A stretch of DNA of 64,000 nucleotides from Sphingobacteriales bacterium (GTDB lineage: Bacteria > Bacteroidota > Bacteroidia > Chitinophagales > UBA2359), in the NCBI GenBank assembly GCA_016706405.1, contig JADJJT010000002.1, forward strand, positions 434,001 through 498,000. Reading direction: 5' to 3'. Made by a program: the position numbers and the translations under genes. Under the pieces are notes generated by a model. The model searched no databases. It was given only the letters and a program-made list of their open reading frames with translations, and had not been told where the DNA came from. Within the stretch, counting starts at the first letter, position 1. The number at the start of each line of letters is the position of its first letter. Below are positions 49,300 to 58,785 of this stretch, one piece after another.

Positions 49300-51975
49300 C
49301 TATTCTACCTCTACCCCCAACATAAAGCTAAACTTGCCATGGTTGGATAAGTATTTGCCAAAACTTGTACTTTTTTGTGTTTCAATCTTATCGAAACCAA
49401 CGCCATAATCGAAGCCCAACAAACCAAACATGGGTAAAAAGAACCGCACGCCCAAGCCCCCCGAGCGGTATAAATTAAATGGGTTATACTCGGTAAAATT
49501 GCTCCACGAATTACCCGCCTCTAAAAAACTAAGGGCATAAATAGTTGTGCTTGGGTTTAACGAAATGGGGAAACGCAGTTCTAAGTTATATTTGGCAAAA
49601 AATGGGTCGCCCACAAAAACATTGCCGCCATCGCTTCGCTTTACCGAGTTACTAGTTAGGGTTTCGTAGCCGCGCAACGATATTACGTCTTTGCCATAAA
49701 TACTGTAATTGGTCATGCCATCGCCGCCAATTTCAAAGCGCTCGAAGGGCGAGTAGCCAATATCTCGGTTAAAATAGCCCATGGCACCCATTTTAGCGGT
49801 AGTTTTAAGCACTAATTTATTGCCAACCGGAATAAACCATTCGGCTTTAAATTTCCATTTATGGTATTCAACCCATTTATATTTTTCTTCTATGCTAAGT
49901 TGGGCATAATTTTTATTGTTCAGCAACGAGTAAGGTGGTGTAACCGAAACCGTCAGCTCAATATTTGAACCTGTACGCGGAAAAATAGGCTGGTCAACAG
50001 AATAGCGGCCTATGGTTGTACTAAAGTTAAGGTTATTAGCCGCGCCATTAACTAATATGAAGTCGCGTTGCCAGTTTTGCAAAATATAGCGCTGGTAAAC
50101 AGCCCCGTTTTTAAGCACAAAATTATCGTCGGGCCAGCGCAGGCGGCGGCTTAACGATACATCGGCACCCAAAATAAATAAGGTTTGCGCATCTTTCGAG
50201 TTAATATCGGTTGTTAATGAATTTAAAAAGCTGCGCGTACCAAACAACGAAACAGCAAACAAATTTGGTCGTTTGCCACCCAACCAGGGTTCGGCAAACG
50301 ATACCGTTAATGCTTGGTAGGCTTTGCCGGTCGATTGTACCCTAAATGCCAACTGCTGCCCGTCGCCGCTTGGCAATGGCCGCCATGCCGAAGGTTTAAA
50401 AATATTGCGCGCCGAAAAATTGTTGAGTTTTAAACCCACTGTACCAATAATAGTGTTACCGCCCCATCCGGCTTGCAGTTCAATTTGGTCGCCGCTGCGC
50501 TCTTCTACAATGTATTCAATATCTACCGTACCATCAGAGGGGTTAGGTTTGGGGTTAATTTGTATCTTTTCGGGGTCAAAATGGCCGAGGTTGGCAATTT
50601 CGCGCTGCGAGCGTATAATGTCCGAGCGACTAAATTTGGAGCCGGGTATTGAGCGCAACTCCCTCCGGATAACGTGCTCGTTTGTTTTGTCGTTTCCTTT
50701 AATAATAATTTTGTTAATAGTAGCTTGTGCACCCTCGTAAATATTAATAACTAGGTCAATACTATCGTTTTCAACCGATTTTTCTTCAGCCCGAACGTTA
50801 AAAAACAAGTAGCCATCGTCCATATACAACGAGCTAATATCGTTGCCGTTGGGGTCAATATGTAAACGCCGGTCTAAAAGCTCTTTGTTGTAAACATCGC
50901 CTTTTTCAATGCCCAGCAGTTTGCCTAAGGCCTCGTCGGGGTATTTGGTGTTCCCTTTCCATTCAATATCTCTGAAATAATAGCGCGGGCCTTCGTTTAC
51001 GGTAATGTTTACGTTTACGTGCTTTGCGGTTTCAAAGAGTACAGTATCGTAGGCAATACGGGCATCGCGGTAACCCAACGAATTATAATAAGCTATAACT
51101 TTATCTTTGTCGGCCTCGTATTTTTCGGGAATAAATTTTGAAGAGGAGAACAGTTTAAACCTAAAAAAATTCTCGTCAATATATTGCAGCGTTTGTACCC
51201 ACGACAAATTGCCCAATGTCTTAGGAATATTGGCATGTATGGCATCGCGCACCAAATTGCGTGGCCCACGCGGGTTAATGCGGGTTTGCTCTTTGGTGTC
51301 TGACATTTGTTTTTTTAGTTTGCGGGATGTTGCGTTGTCGTTTCCGGCAAATTGTATATTGGCTATGCGCACCCGTTGATTGCGCTGTACGTCTATGGTT
51401 AAGATTACGCTATTGGTAAACTGAGGGTCAGACTCTTGTTTAAATTTTACGGTAGTGTTTAAAAACCCCTTATCTCTAAAATGGCGGCTTATAATAGTGC
51501 GGGTTTGCGCGAGCAAGTCGTCGTTTACAATACGCCCGCGAATTAACGATATTTTGTCGGTAAGGTCTTCTTCTTCGGCTTTGCGCAGTCCTTCAAATGT
51601 GTATTTTGACAAGCGCGGGCGTTCGGTTAGTTTAATTTCGAGGTTTACAGCATCACCTACTATATTTGTAGCATAAATTTGAACATCGCTAAACAAACCT
51701 TGTTTCCAAATATTTTCAATGGCATTGCCCAACTCATCGCCCGGAATCCTTATTTTTTTGCCCACTTTTAACCCCGATATATGAATAAGCGTAGTTTCAT
51801 CGGCATACTGTACCCCAACAATATCAATAGCCCCAATTTGGTACTCTCGCGGACTGCCGGCTTCGCCCGCTACTGCCTGCGCGTACAAGGGGTGCAGGTA
51901 GCCATTGCCCAGCGCACTACAAATCATTAACAAAAGGCAAATCCAATAAAACCGCGAAAAAACAAATTGCATCAT
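49300..51975 (-). CDS. bamA: Outer-membrane protein assembly factor BamA
   Basis: The 891-residue essential Omp85 protein that folds barrels into the outer membrane. Signal peptide about 1-33. POTRA domains run to about residue 500: IGAIDIVGVQYADETTLIHI, FLNTTVKFKQESDPQFTNSV, NEGPRYYFRDIEWKGNTKYP and ATINKIIIKGNDKTNEHVIR. The C-terminal barrel contains SFAEPWLGGKRPNLFAVSLF (lid-strand region), RRLRWPDDNFVLKNGAVYQR and GLGVRFFLPMFGLLGFDYGV, the Omp85 signature, and ends SFMLGVEVE. The long first region is normal for Bacteroidota BamA. It is complete. It would fold PorQ and the 819 barrel. Confidence 0.95.
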   Translation of the reverse strand: MMQFVFSRFYWICLLLMICSALGNGYLHPLYAQAVAGEAGSPREYQIGAIDIVGVQYADETTLIHISGLKVGKKIRIPGDELGNAIENIWKQGLFSDVQIYATNIVGDAVNLEIKLTERPRLSKYTFEGLRKAEEEDLTDKISLIRGRIVNDDLLAQTRTIISRHFRDKGFLNTTVKFKQESDPQFTNSVILTIDVQRNQRVRIANIQFAGNDNATSRKLKKQMSDTKEQTRINPRGPRNLVRDAIHANIPKTLGNLSWVQTLQYIDENFFRFKLFSSSKFIPEKYEADKDKVIAYYNSLGYRDARIAYDTVLFETAKHVNVNITVNEGPRYYFRDIEWKGNTKYPDEALGKLLGIEKGDVYNKELLDRRLHIDPNGNDISSLYMDDGYLFFNVRAEEKSVENDSIDLVINIYEGAQATINKIIIKGNDKTNEHVIRRELRSIPGSKFSRSDIIRSQREIANLGHFDPEKIQINPKPNPSDGTVDIEYIVEERSGDQIELQAGWGGNTIIGTVGLKLNNFSARNIFKPSAWRPLPSGDGQQLAFRVQSTGKAYQALTVSFAEPWLGGKRPNLFAVSLFGTRSFLNSLTTDINSKDAQTLFILGADVSLSRRLRWPDDNFVLKNGAVYQRYILQNWQRDFILVNGAANNLNFSTTIGRYSVDQPIFPRTGSNIELTVSVTPPYSLLNNKNYAQLSIEEKYKWVEYHKWKFKAEWFIPVGNKLVLKTTAKMGAMGYFNRDIGYSPFERFEIGGDGMTNYSIYGKDVISLRGYETLTSNSVKRSDGGNVFVGDPFFAKYNLELRFPISLNPSTTIYALSFLEAGNSWSNFTEYNPFNLYRSGGLGVRFFLPMFGLLGFDYGVGFDKIETQKSTSFGKYLSNHGKFSFMLGVEVE

Positions 51976-52409
51976 ATCAATAAATTAGTCCTGTAAAATG
52001 AAAATTAAAATACTTACAAGGGTAAACAATTACAAATAAACTGTTCATAAAGATTGAAAGACCAGAAAAACATTGTCTATACCCTGTTAAATTTTTGAGG
52101 CAGCACAAACTGGAGAGCAAATACGCCCAAAAAAACCGCAAAATTCCGGATAAAAACGCGTAAAGCCAAATATTACCTAATTTTGATGATGAATACTTCA
52201 CAATTTTGGTTGCAAACCTCTTGGGGCACGCTGCTAATAAAGCGCTACAAGCTCAAAATAAGAAGACCAGATATTGTAATTCTAAACATATCCGGAAAAA
52301 ACAAGGGAAAAAATCGAATTATTTTTTGTCTTACTCAAAAATAGACCGATATTGGGAGCTAAATAAGTTCTTCGATTGTTATTTATTCAACAACAACAAT
52401 AATTGCAAT
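51976..52409. other. Intergenic region between divergent genes
   Basis: No gene supported; TCCGGA sites near 52146 and 52291. A TTG at 52206 is in frame with the peptidase, but the 68 residues it would add are basic and unlike a signal. No full promoter recognised. Confidence 0.5.
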
Positions 52410-53552
52410 ATGGCACAGTTCAACTTTTTCATCCGGATGCTTAATTTTCGGTTCCCGATACTCTTGTTTATACTATCTTTTGCCACCTGTAAACCCAAAC
52501 AAAATATTTTGCAAACCGACACTCCAAATACTCAAATTTCTATGGAAGCCACAGCGGTTGAAACAACGCCAAAACCACGTCCACCTATTTCTATAGTGGT
52601 GCATGGAGGAGCCGGCTCACTACAGCGCGGCAAAATATCCGACTCGCTTGACCATGCCTACCGTGCCCATTTAAAAAAAGCTGCCGAAATTGGATATGCC
52701 TATTTAGAGCGCGGCGCCCCCAGCGAGTATGCCGTTGAAATGGCTATTAGTTATTTAGAAGACTGTCCTTTATTTAACGCCGGATGCGGGGCAGTATTAA
52801 CCTACGAAGGCGGTATTACCCTCGATGCCTCTATTATGAGTGGCAAAACCGGAAAGGCGGGTGCAGTGGCAGGCGTAAAACACATTAAAAACCCTATACA
52901 AGTGGCACGGCAAGTTATGAACTCGTCGCCACATGTTTTGCTGATTGGCGAAGGTGCCGAACGTTTTGCTACCGAAAATGGCTTTACCTTAGTTGATACC
53001 TCGTACTTTTTTACCGAAGAACAAGTGAGTGCCTGGAAAAAATCGCATAGCGGCGGTAGCGGCGGCAGCAAAAACACACCAAATAAACTTCCGAGCGATT
53101 CAAATAATTGGCCGCCCATAAACCCAGATGGTAAATTTGGCACTGTTGGAGCTGTTGCCTTAGATTATGAAGGTAATTTAGCAGCCGGCACTTCTACAGG
53201 GGGAATGATGAACAAGCGCTGGGGCAGGGTTGGCGACTCGCCTATTATTGGCGCCGGAACCTACGCTTCAAATGAGGTAGTGGCTGTATCGTGTACAGGG
53301 CATGGCGAGTATTTTATACGCAATGCTGCCGCCTTTGATGTGGCTGCCCGCATGGCCTATGGCAAATCGCCGGTAGATGAGGCCGCCCGAACCGTGATTT
53401 TTGATGTGCTCGAACCTAAGGGAGGGCTTGGAGGCATAATTGCTATTGATGCCGAGGGCAATATATCCATGCCGTTTAGCACCGAAAGCATGTGCCGTGC
53501 CTACAAAACAAAAGACAAACCTGTTTATGTGGCAATTTACAAAGATGAATAA
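52410..53552 (+). CDS. Isoaspartyl peptidase / L-asparaginase (Ntn hydrolase), probable lipoprotein
   Basis: ATG 52410 gives 380 residues; ATG 52437 would give an even more standard lipoprotein signal, MLNFRFPILLFILSFATC, with the Cys lipidated. VVHGGAGSL opens the Ntn-hydrolase alpha chain, and LFNAGCGAVLTYEGGITLDA follows. The self-cleavage site is before T245 in FGTVGAVALDYEGNLAAGTS with TGGMMNKRWGRVGDSPIIGA, the beta-chain start of plant-type asparaginases. A long Ser/Gly/Asn-rich stretch (about 210-240) precedes the nucleophile. The export signal suggests it degrades isoaspartyl peptides outside the cytoplasm. Single gene. Confidence 0.88.
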   Translation: MAQFNFFIRMLNFRFPILLFILSFATCKPKQNILQTDTPNTQISMEATAVETTPKPRPPISIVVHGGAGSLQRGKISDSLDHAYRAHLKKAAEIGYAYLERGAPSEYAVEMAISYLEDCPLFNAGCGAVLTYEGGITLDASIMSGKTGKAGAVAGVKHIKNPIQVARQVMNSSPHVLLIGEGAERFATENGFTLVDTSYFFTEEQVSAWKKSHSGGSGGSKNTPNKLPSDSNNWPPINPDGKFGTVGAVALDYEGNLAAGTSTGGMMNKRWGRVGDSPIIGAGTYASNEVVAVSCTGHGEYFIRNAAAFDVAARMAYGKSPVDEAARTVIFDVLEPKGGLGGIIAIDAEGNISMPFSTESMCRAYKTKDKPVYVAIYKDE

Positions 53553-53589
53553 TTCTTTTGTTCTTATTGCTACTGTCAAACCTGTACTG

Positions 53590-53796
53590 CTAAGTTAAAG
53601 TATTTTGTACTGCTTCGGTGGTTTGCCTTAGTTTGGTTTCGCAAAAAGCAATTAAAGCCAATGCCCGTTGTACTTTTTCGGCCAAATCATCAACAGTTAT
53701 AGTTTGGTTTTCCATGTCGGCAACCAAGTCGGTAAGTTCGTTTAAGGCGGCTTGGTAATTAGAAGGCAAATTAGTGTTTGATTCGGTTTTTTTCAT
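53590..53796 (-). CDS. xseB: Exodeoxyribonuclease VII small subunit
   Basis: A 68-residue helical protein with the XseB core YQAALNELTDLVADMENQTI and TVDDLAEKVQRALALIAFCE, ending KLRQTTEAV. It binds the large subunit XseA to form the nuclease that cuts single-stranded DNA ends. XseA is not in this window. It lies 61 bp after comF and is probably the last gene of the bshA-comF-xseB run. Confidence 0.9.
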   Translation of the reverse strand: MKKTESNTNLPSNYQAALNELTDLVADMENQTITVDDLAEKVQRALALIAFCETKLRQTTEAVQNTLT

Positions 53797-53857
53797 GTTT
53801 AATAAAACGAGGAAATGTATAAAATACGATAGATAGATGATAAATTAAATAAAACCA

Positions 53858-54580
53858 TTAATGGGCCATAACCGATTTAGGTGCGCAGGCAATGCTTAAA
53901 ATACTAAGTTTGGTGGTGCCGTTTAAGTTTAAAATGGGGCTGCCACAAGCTTCAATGGTGGCTCCGGTGGTAATTACATCGTCAATAAGTAGTATGTGTT
54001 TGTTTTCAAGTTGTTGGGGCTGTGCTACATAAAACAAGTTTTGCACATTGGCAAATCTGTTTATCCGGCCTTTTTGGGTTTGGGTTTCGGTAAAGCGATT
54101 TCGCTGCAAGGCGTTGGGGTAAAACGGTATATTTAATTGCTGTGCTACTGCGTTTGCCAATGCTTCGCACTGGTTGTAACCGCGTTGCTTTTGTTTTGTT
54201 TTGTGCAACGGAACCATGGCTACGGCCTCTATATTTAGCTGCATAAAAGCAGGTGTTTGTTGTAAAATTTGGCCGTAACGCTGGCCTATAAATTCGCCAA
54301 TTTCAGGTTGGTTATTATATTTTAGTTGGTGTATTAAACGCTGTACCCGGGCGCCTTTTCCATACAAATACATGGCTACGGCTGCCTGTAAGTTTAAACG
54401 GCCGTAAAACTCGCGGCTTAACCAGTTTTCGGTGGGCGATGTATGCAAATAGGTTTGCGGTAAATTATTTTGGCAAAACAGGCAAATTACCCGCTCGTGT
54501 TGAAGCAGGCGAAGCCCACAAGCAGCGCAATTCTCCGGAAAAACCCAGTTAACAATATCGTTCATCAAACGTTTAAGCAT
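53858..54580 (-). CDS. comF: ComF family phosphoribosyltransferase-like protein
   Basis: 240 residues. The N-terminal zinc-binding part holds CAACGL and CLFCQNN (four Cys). The C-terminal type I PRTase fold has VPLHKTKQKQRGYNQCEALA and the PRPP-binding loop HILLIDDVITTGATIEACG. ComF is needed for DNA uptake in competence systems and is widely kept where competence is not shown, so natural competence is not implied. The stop of bshA and the ATG of comF are 3 bp apart, so they are co-transcribed. Confidence 0.92.
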   Translation of the reverse strand: MLKRLMNDIVNWVFPENCAACGLRLLQHERVICLFCQNNLPQTYLHTSPTENWLSREFYGRLNLQAAVAMYLYGKGARVQRLIHQLKYNNQPEIGEFIGQRYGQILQQTPAFMQLNIEAVAMVPLHKTKQKQRGYNQCEALANAVAQQLNIPFYPNALQRNRFTETQTQKGRINRFANVQNLFYVAQPQQLENKHILLIDDVITTGATIEACGSPILNLNGTTKLSILSIACAPKSVMAH

Positions 54581-54583
54581 ACC

Positions 54584-55753
54584 TCAAACAGCGTAGTTAT
54601 TTAAGTGGTAATTTGCCTTTTTTGCTCGCTCAATAACAGTTAGATAGTAGTTTTCGTAAAGAGGCAGTATTTTATGAAGGTCAAATTGAGTGGCACGTTG
54701 CAAGGCATTTTTCCGGAATTCTTGCAGCAAGTCGTTGTTTTGTAATAACATGATGGCATTTTGTGCCATTTCATTAATATTGCCAACATCGCTTAAAAAT
54801 CCGGTTTGGCCATGAATATTAATTTCCGGAATACCCCCTGTATTTGATGAAATTACCGGAACCTCGCAAGCCATTGCTTCTAAGGCTACCAAACCAAAAC
54901 TTTCACTTTCTGAGGGCAGCAAAAACAAATCGGTAACTGCCAACAGTTCGCCAATAGCATCTTGTTTGCCTAAAAATAACACATCGTTGCAAAGGTTTTT
55001 ATCGCGGCAAAACTGTTCGGCTTTGGCACGTTCGGGGCCATCGCCAACCAGCAGTAATTTGCTTGGAATTTGTTGGTATATTTGGTAAAAAACCTGCATT
55101 ACATCGTCAATCCGTTTTACAGGTCTAAAGGTCGAGGTGTGCATAATAATGCGCTCGCCGTTTGGTGCGATTGCCTTTTTGAAATGCTCTTTGTTATGTT
55201 TTTTAAACGCGCTAAGGTCAATAAAATTGGGTATAACGGCAATATCTTTTGGTATGTTAAAATATTGGTAAGTTTGTTTTTTTAAACTTTCCGAAACGGC
55301 AGTTATACCGTCGCTGGCGTTAATGCTAAACGTAACAATGGGTTCAAAAGTAGCATCTTTACCCACTAAGGTAATATCGGTGCCGTGCAAAGTGGTTATA
55401 AATGGCATATAAATGCCATGTGTTTTTAAAATTTGCTGCGCCATATACGCCGCCGATGCGTGAGGTATAGCATAATGCACATGCACGAGGTCTAATTTTT
55501 CGTGGCGCACCACATCTACAATTTTGCTGGTTAAGGCCGAACTATAGGGGGCATACTCAAACAAGGGGTACTCGTAAAACGAAACCTCATGGTAAAATGT
55601 ACGGGTTTCGAAGGCTAATGCACTTAAGCGGGGGGGCTGCCTATAGGTAATAAAATGCACGTAGTGGCCTTTATGCGCTAATGCTTTGCCCAACTCGGTA
55701 GCAACTACACCGCTACCGCCGTAAGTTGGGTAACAAACAATGCCAATTTTCAT
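54584..55753 (-). CDS. bshA: N-acetyl-alpha-D-glucosaminyl L-malate synthase
   Basis: It catalyses the first step of bacillithiol synthesis: UDP-GlcNAc plus L-malate. The 389-residue GT4 glycosyltransferase opens with KIGIVCYPTYGGSGVVATEL, the BshA hallmark, and continues VHVHYAIPHASAAYMAQQIL, TTLHGTDITLVGKD, HTSTFRPVKRIDDVMQVFYQ and the GT4 motif PSESESFGLVALEAMACEVP. Length and motifs match the family. bshB and bshC are not in this window. First gene of a tight run with comF and xseB. Confidence 0.95.
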   Translation of the reverse strand: MKIGIVCYPTYGGSGVVATELGKALAHKGHYVHFITYRQPPRLSALAFETRTFYHEVSFYEYPLFEYAPYSSALTSKIVDVVRHEKLDLVHVHYAIPHASAAYMAQQILKTHGIYMPFITTLHGTDITLVGKDATFEPIVTFSINASDGITAVSESLKKQTYQYFNIPKDIAVIPNFIDLSAFKKHNKEHFKKAIAPNGERIIMHTSTFRPVKRIDDVMQVFYQIYQQIPSKLLLVGDGPERAKAEQFCRDKNLCNDVLFLGKQDAIGELLAVTDLFLLPSESESFGLVALEAMACEVPVISSNTGGIPEINIHGQTGFLSDVGNINEMAQNAIMLLQNNDLLQEFRKNALQRATQFDLHKILPLYENYYLTVIERAKKANYHLNNYAV

Positions 55754-55939
55754 AAATAGGTCGAGTGGTGAATATATCTGAAATAACGTTGGAGTTTAAG
55801 TGCGAAGAAAACGCGGCAACTTTTCCGGATTTTATTTTTCCGGATAGTGCTATTCTATCAAACGTTCATCGTAGCATTTAGTTTGTAATTTAATTAATTA
55901 TTTGCGCTTTTAAATAGGTTTTTTGCTAGTTCAAGACAA

Positions 55940-56584
55940 TTAAAAAAGCCCATACAATTGCGAGTGAACTCGGTTTATAACCTCACCTAATTGTTCGGGG
56001 TTGTCTTTAAAATTGCACTCGTCAATATTGACAATAAGTTTAGGGCTATGGCTGTACTGCTCAATCCAACGTTCGTAATAATCGTTTAAGCGGCCTAAAT
56101 AATCAATTCGGATATTTTCTTCGTAATCGCGCCCGCGCGTACGTATTTGTTCAACTAATTTTGGTACCGATGCGCGCAAATAAATCATTAAATCGGGGTG
56201 CTCGTATTGCGAGAGCAAGGTATCATATAATGTTAGATAAGTTGAAAAATCGCGCTGGGTCATTAAGCCCATTTCGTGGAGGTTGGGGGCAAAAATATTG
56301 GCATCTTCATAAATAGTCCTGTCTTGAATAACCGGTCTTGTAGCCTGCCTTATTTTTCTTATTTGGTTGAACCGGCTATTTAAAAAATAAATTTGCAGGT
56401 TAAACGACCACCGGGGCATATTTTCGTAAAAATCTTGCAGGTAAGGGTTGTTTTCAACGTCTTCGTACATAATTTCCCAATTAAAGCTTTTGCTTAAAAG
56501 TTCTACCAACGTTGTTTTTCCGGCGCCAATATTACCTGCTACTGCTATATGTTGTATCTTCTTATTATTGGTTGGCTCTATCAT
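55940..56584 (-). CDS. Deoxynucleoside kinase (dAdo/dCyd kinase family)
   Basis: I use ATG 56584 (MIEPTNNKKIQHIAVAGNIG); ATG 56617 adds 11 residues. 214 residues. P-loop IAVAGNIGAGKTTLVELL, FNWEIMYEDVENNPYLQDFY, RPVIQDRTIYEDANIFAPNL (DRS-like motif, here DRT) and IYLRASVPKLVEQIRTRGRD with the lid Arg cluster. It phosphorylates a deoxynucleoside for salvage; which base is uncertain. It lies 186 bp before bshA and 78 bp after the regulator gene. Confidence 0.9.
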   Translation of the reverse strand: MIEPTNNKKIQHIAVAGNIGAGKTTLVELLSKSFNWEIMYEDVENNPYLQDFYENMPRWSFNLQIYFLNSRFNQIRKIRQATRPVIQDRTIYEDANIFAPNLHEMGLMTQRDFSTYLTLYDTLLSQYEHPDLMIYLRASVPKLVEQIRTRGRDYEENIRIDYLGRLNDYYERWIEQYSHSPKLIVNIDECNFKDNPEQLGEVINRVHSQLYGLF

Positions 56585-56662
56585 AAGTAAAAGGTTATTT
56601 GTTTTGTAAAACTGCAATAAAACGCAGCCAAATAATTCGATTAAGTAAAAAACGTAGTTTTT

Positions 56663-57337
56663 TTAGGTTAAACAAACATATATGGCTTGGCTGGTCAGTT
56701 GCGAAATAGTAAGTTGTTGATATTGATTTATAATAATATCTAATGATTGGTCAAACGGGTGCGTTTCGGTTACAGCTACTGTAGCGCCCAATATTAAAGC
56801 ATGTTCGGTTAAGTAGCGCAAAAAATCGGGATGATGTTCAATAACGCCAACTACAGTGGCTACTTGCCCCACTTGTAATTGCGAAAGCAGTATGCGCGGA
56901 GGGTGTTCGGGTGAAAAATTACCGGCCTCATCCGGAATTGGGTCGCCGTGGGGGTCAAATTTAGGATGGCCTAAAAATACATCTAAGCGTTTTACCAACT
57001 CTTCTGACTGAATATGCTCTAATTGCTCGGCAATTTCGTGCACAGTATCCCAAGAGAAAGCTAATTTTTCGACTAAAAACAGTTCCCAAAGCCGGTGTTT
57101 GCGAAGCAGGTTTTTAGCCAATATATTTCCATATTGTGTTAATTGTACTCCTTTGTAACGCTGGTAGATGATAAGGTTTTTGTCGGCCAATTTTTTTAAC
57201 ATATCAGTAACCGAGGCAGCTTTGGTAGCTAAATTGGCAGCAATGGCATTTGTGTTTACAAACGTTTGTTTGCTGCCTTGTGGTGAAGCCAGTTTAAAGA
57301 TAGTTTTAAGGTAATTTTCTTCGGCTACGGTTAGCAT
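56663..57337 (-). CDS. DtxR/MntR family metal-dependent transcriptional regulator
   Basis: The 224-residue DNA-binding repressor starts MLTVAEENYLKTIFKLA, the winged-helix entry, then NTNAIAANLATKAASVTDML with KKLADKNLIIYQRYKGVQLT. The dimerisation region has HRLWELFLVEKLAFSWDTVH and EIAEQLEHIQSEELVKRLD (metal-binding His and Glu), then GHPKFDPHGDPIP. The C-terminal SH3-like FeoA domain follows. It should sense Mn2+ or Fe2+. No transporter gene is adjacent; the gene 48 bp upstream is a small membrane protein. Confidence 0.9.
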   Translation of the reverse strand: MLTVAEENYLKTIFKLASPQGSKQTFVNTNAIAANLATKAASVTDMLKKLADKNLIIYQRYKGVQLTQYGNILAKNLLRKHRLWELFLVEKLAFSWDTVHEIAEQLEHIQSEELVKRLDVFLGHPKFDPHGDPIPDEAGNFSPEHPPRILLSQLQVGQVATVVGVIEHHPDFLRYLTEHALILGATVAVTETHPFDQSLDIIINQYQQLTISQLTSQAIYVCLT

Positions 57338-57385
57338 GTTAATTAAATAATTAATTGGTTGGCCTATTAGCGCACTGGAGTTGTT

Positions 57386-57742
57386 TTATTGCCCTGTTGT
57401 GTTGCGGTTGCGTCTTACGTCAATAAAGCTTTTGATGAAAACAACTAAGGCTACGGCATTCGTTAAAAGCATAACACCAATACGAATTAACCCTGACGTA
57501 TCGTTATCGTTTAAGGCACCCGTAAGTGGTTTAATTAAGGCAATAAGCAATAATAAAGTTAATACTACTACTACGTGCACTATAATTTTATTGTTGGTAC
57601 GAAATCCTTTGGTGCAGGCCAAAAATACTAAGCCAAGAATAGGAGCAATTAAGGCAGTAGTTGCGTGGGTAGTTGTATAGCCCCAAAGGCCCATAACTAC
57701 ACAAACAGCGCCGTTTATTAAATTAGCTAAATAAGGTGTCAT
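57386..57742 (-). CDS. Small conserved membrane protein, function unknown
   Basis: 118 residues, with about four hydrophobic helices: LANLINGAVCVVMGLWGYTT, LIAPILGLVFLACTKG, IIVHVVVVLTLLLLIALIKP and IGVMLLTNAVALVVFIKSFI, and a basic C-terminus (DVRRNRNTTGQ). It resembles uncharacterised Bacteroidota membrane proteins; I cannot name the family. It precedes the DtxR-type regulator by 48 bp on the same strand and may share its transcript, which would hint at a link to metal homeostasis (inference only). Confidence 0.7.
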   Translation of the reverse strand: MTPYLANLINGAVCVVMGLWGYTTTHATTALIAPILGLVFLACTKGFRTNNKIIVHVVVVLTLLLLIALIKPLTGALNDNDTSGLIRIGVMLLTNAVALVVFIKSFIDVRRNRNTTGQ

Positions 57743-57835
57743 CTTTTAATCTTTTATTATAAATAGGTAAATTATTTAATATTGCAATTGATTATATTGA
57801 AAAAAATAAAGTAATTGAAAAACGGATGCTCAAAA

Positions 57836-58498
57836 TTAGGCAATTTTTGCCATATTTAGCAATACCGCCGATTGCACCACATCTATAATAGTAGGATAAC
57901 TATTTGTAGTGGTAGTTTGAATTTCGGATTGAGGTATCCATTTAATTTCCGAGATGCCTTCGGAGGTTTGTGGTTTTCCAATGGGGTGGCCGGGGCAACG
58001 CATAACATACCAAGCTGTGCGTTTTAGCATACGTTTTCCATTGTGGTCAACAAAAGTATGGTAGGTGTATGCACCTGTATGAGGCAGGTTTACAGGTTCT
58101 ACAATGGTAAGGTTTGTTATGGCAGTTTCTTCGGTAACTTCGCGCAGGGCTGCCTGTTGGGTAGTTTCTCCGGGGTCAAGTTTTCCTTTGGGCAAATCCC
58201 ACTTATCAAGCCGGTGTATCATTAACAATTCGTTTGATGCGTTAAATACTGCTCCACCTGCTGCCTCAACAAATTTGTAGTAGGTAAGTATATCGCCTTG
58301 CAATTTGTTAAAATCCGGATGCCATATTGTTACCGCTTGCAAATTTTTTATTTCTGCCCTTATGTATTTAATAATTTCACCCAATTCTTCAAGGCTATGG
58401 TAAGTAAGTTCTAAATGGGTTTTACTAAGGCCAGCCCCCGTTGAGAGTGGATTGGTGGCCAAAAATACCGGAATATGGTCAATATAAAATTTGTTCAT
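57836..58498 (-). CDS. Nudix hydrolase
   Basis: The 220-residue protein has a complete Nudix box, GKLDPGETTQQAALREVTEE, in which the Gly, first Glu, Arg-Glu and Glu-Glu are all present. WDLPKG precedes it and the fold continues GAYTYHTFVDHNGKRMLKRT. An unusual N-terminal 75 residues (FYIDHIPVFLATNP, LEELGEIIKYIRAEIKNLQA) have no obvious known domain. The substrate cannot be deduced. First gene of the minus-strand run that ends with xseB. Confidence 0.88.
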   Translation of the reverse strand: MNKFYIDHIPVFLATNPLSTGAGLSKTHLELTYHSLEELGEIIKYIRAEIKNLQAVTIWHPDFNKLQGDILTYYKFVEAAGGAVFNASNELLMIHRLDKWDLPKGKLDPGETTQQAALREVTEETAITNLTIVEPVNLPHTGAYTYHTFVDHNGKRMLKRTAWYVMRCPGHPIGKPQTSEGISEIKWIPQSEIQTTTTNSYPTIIDVVQSAVLLNMAKIA

Positions 58499-58785
58499 TT
58501 GTTTAAGACAGATTTAACGGCAAGTTTGTATTGTTTTTTAATAAAAATCCGGATAAGGAAAAAATTATCCATGCTGGCAGATATTCAATTCCAAGGCTGC
58601 TCATCTTTGCTTGCAAGTTAGTTCAATTTTTATTGTCGAGGCAGCAAATTTATGAAAATTTCTATCTTATTGGTTTCTTCCGGATAGTACCAAATTAGAA
58701 TATATCTGTTTGTGCAAATTTATAAAACCAACCGTCATGTGCTCTTTGCGTCTCAAAATCGAATCATAATAGTAGTAATATATAT

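Noticed and set aside
49208..49408. 66-codon plus-strand ORF
   Set aside because: Overlaps the C-terminal coding part of bamA on the other strand; no independent support.
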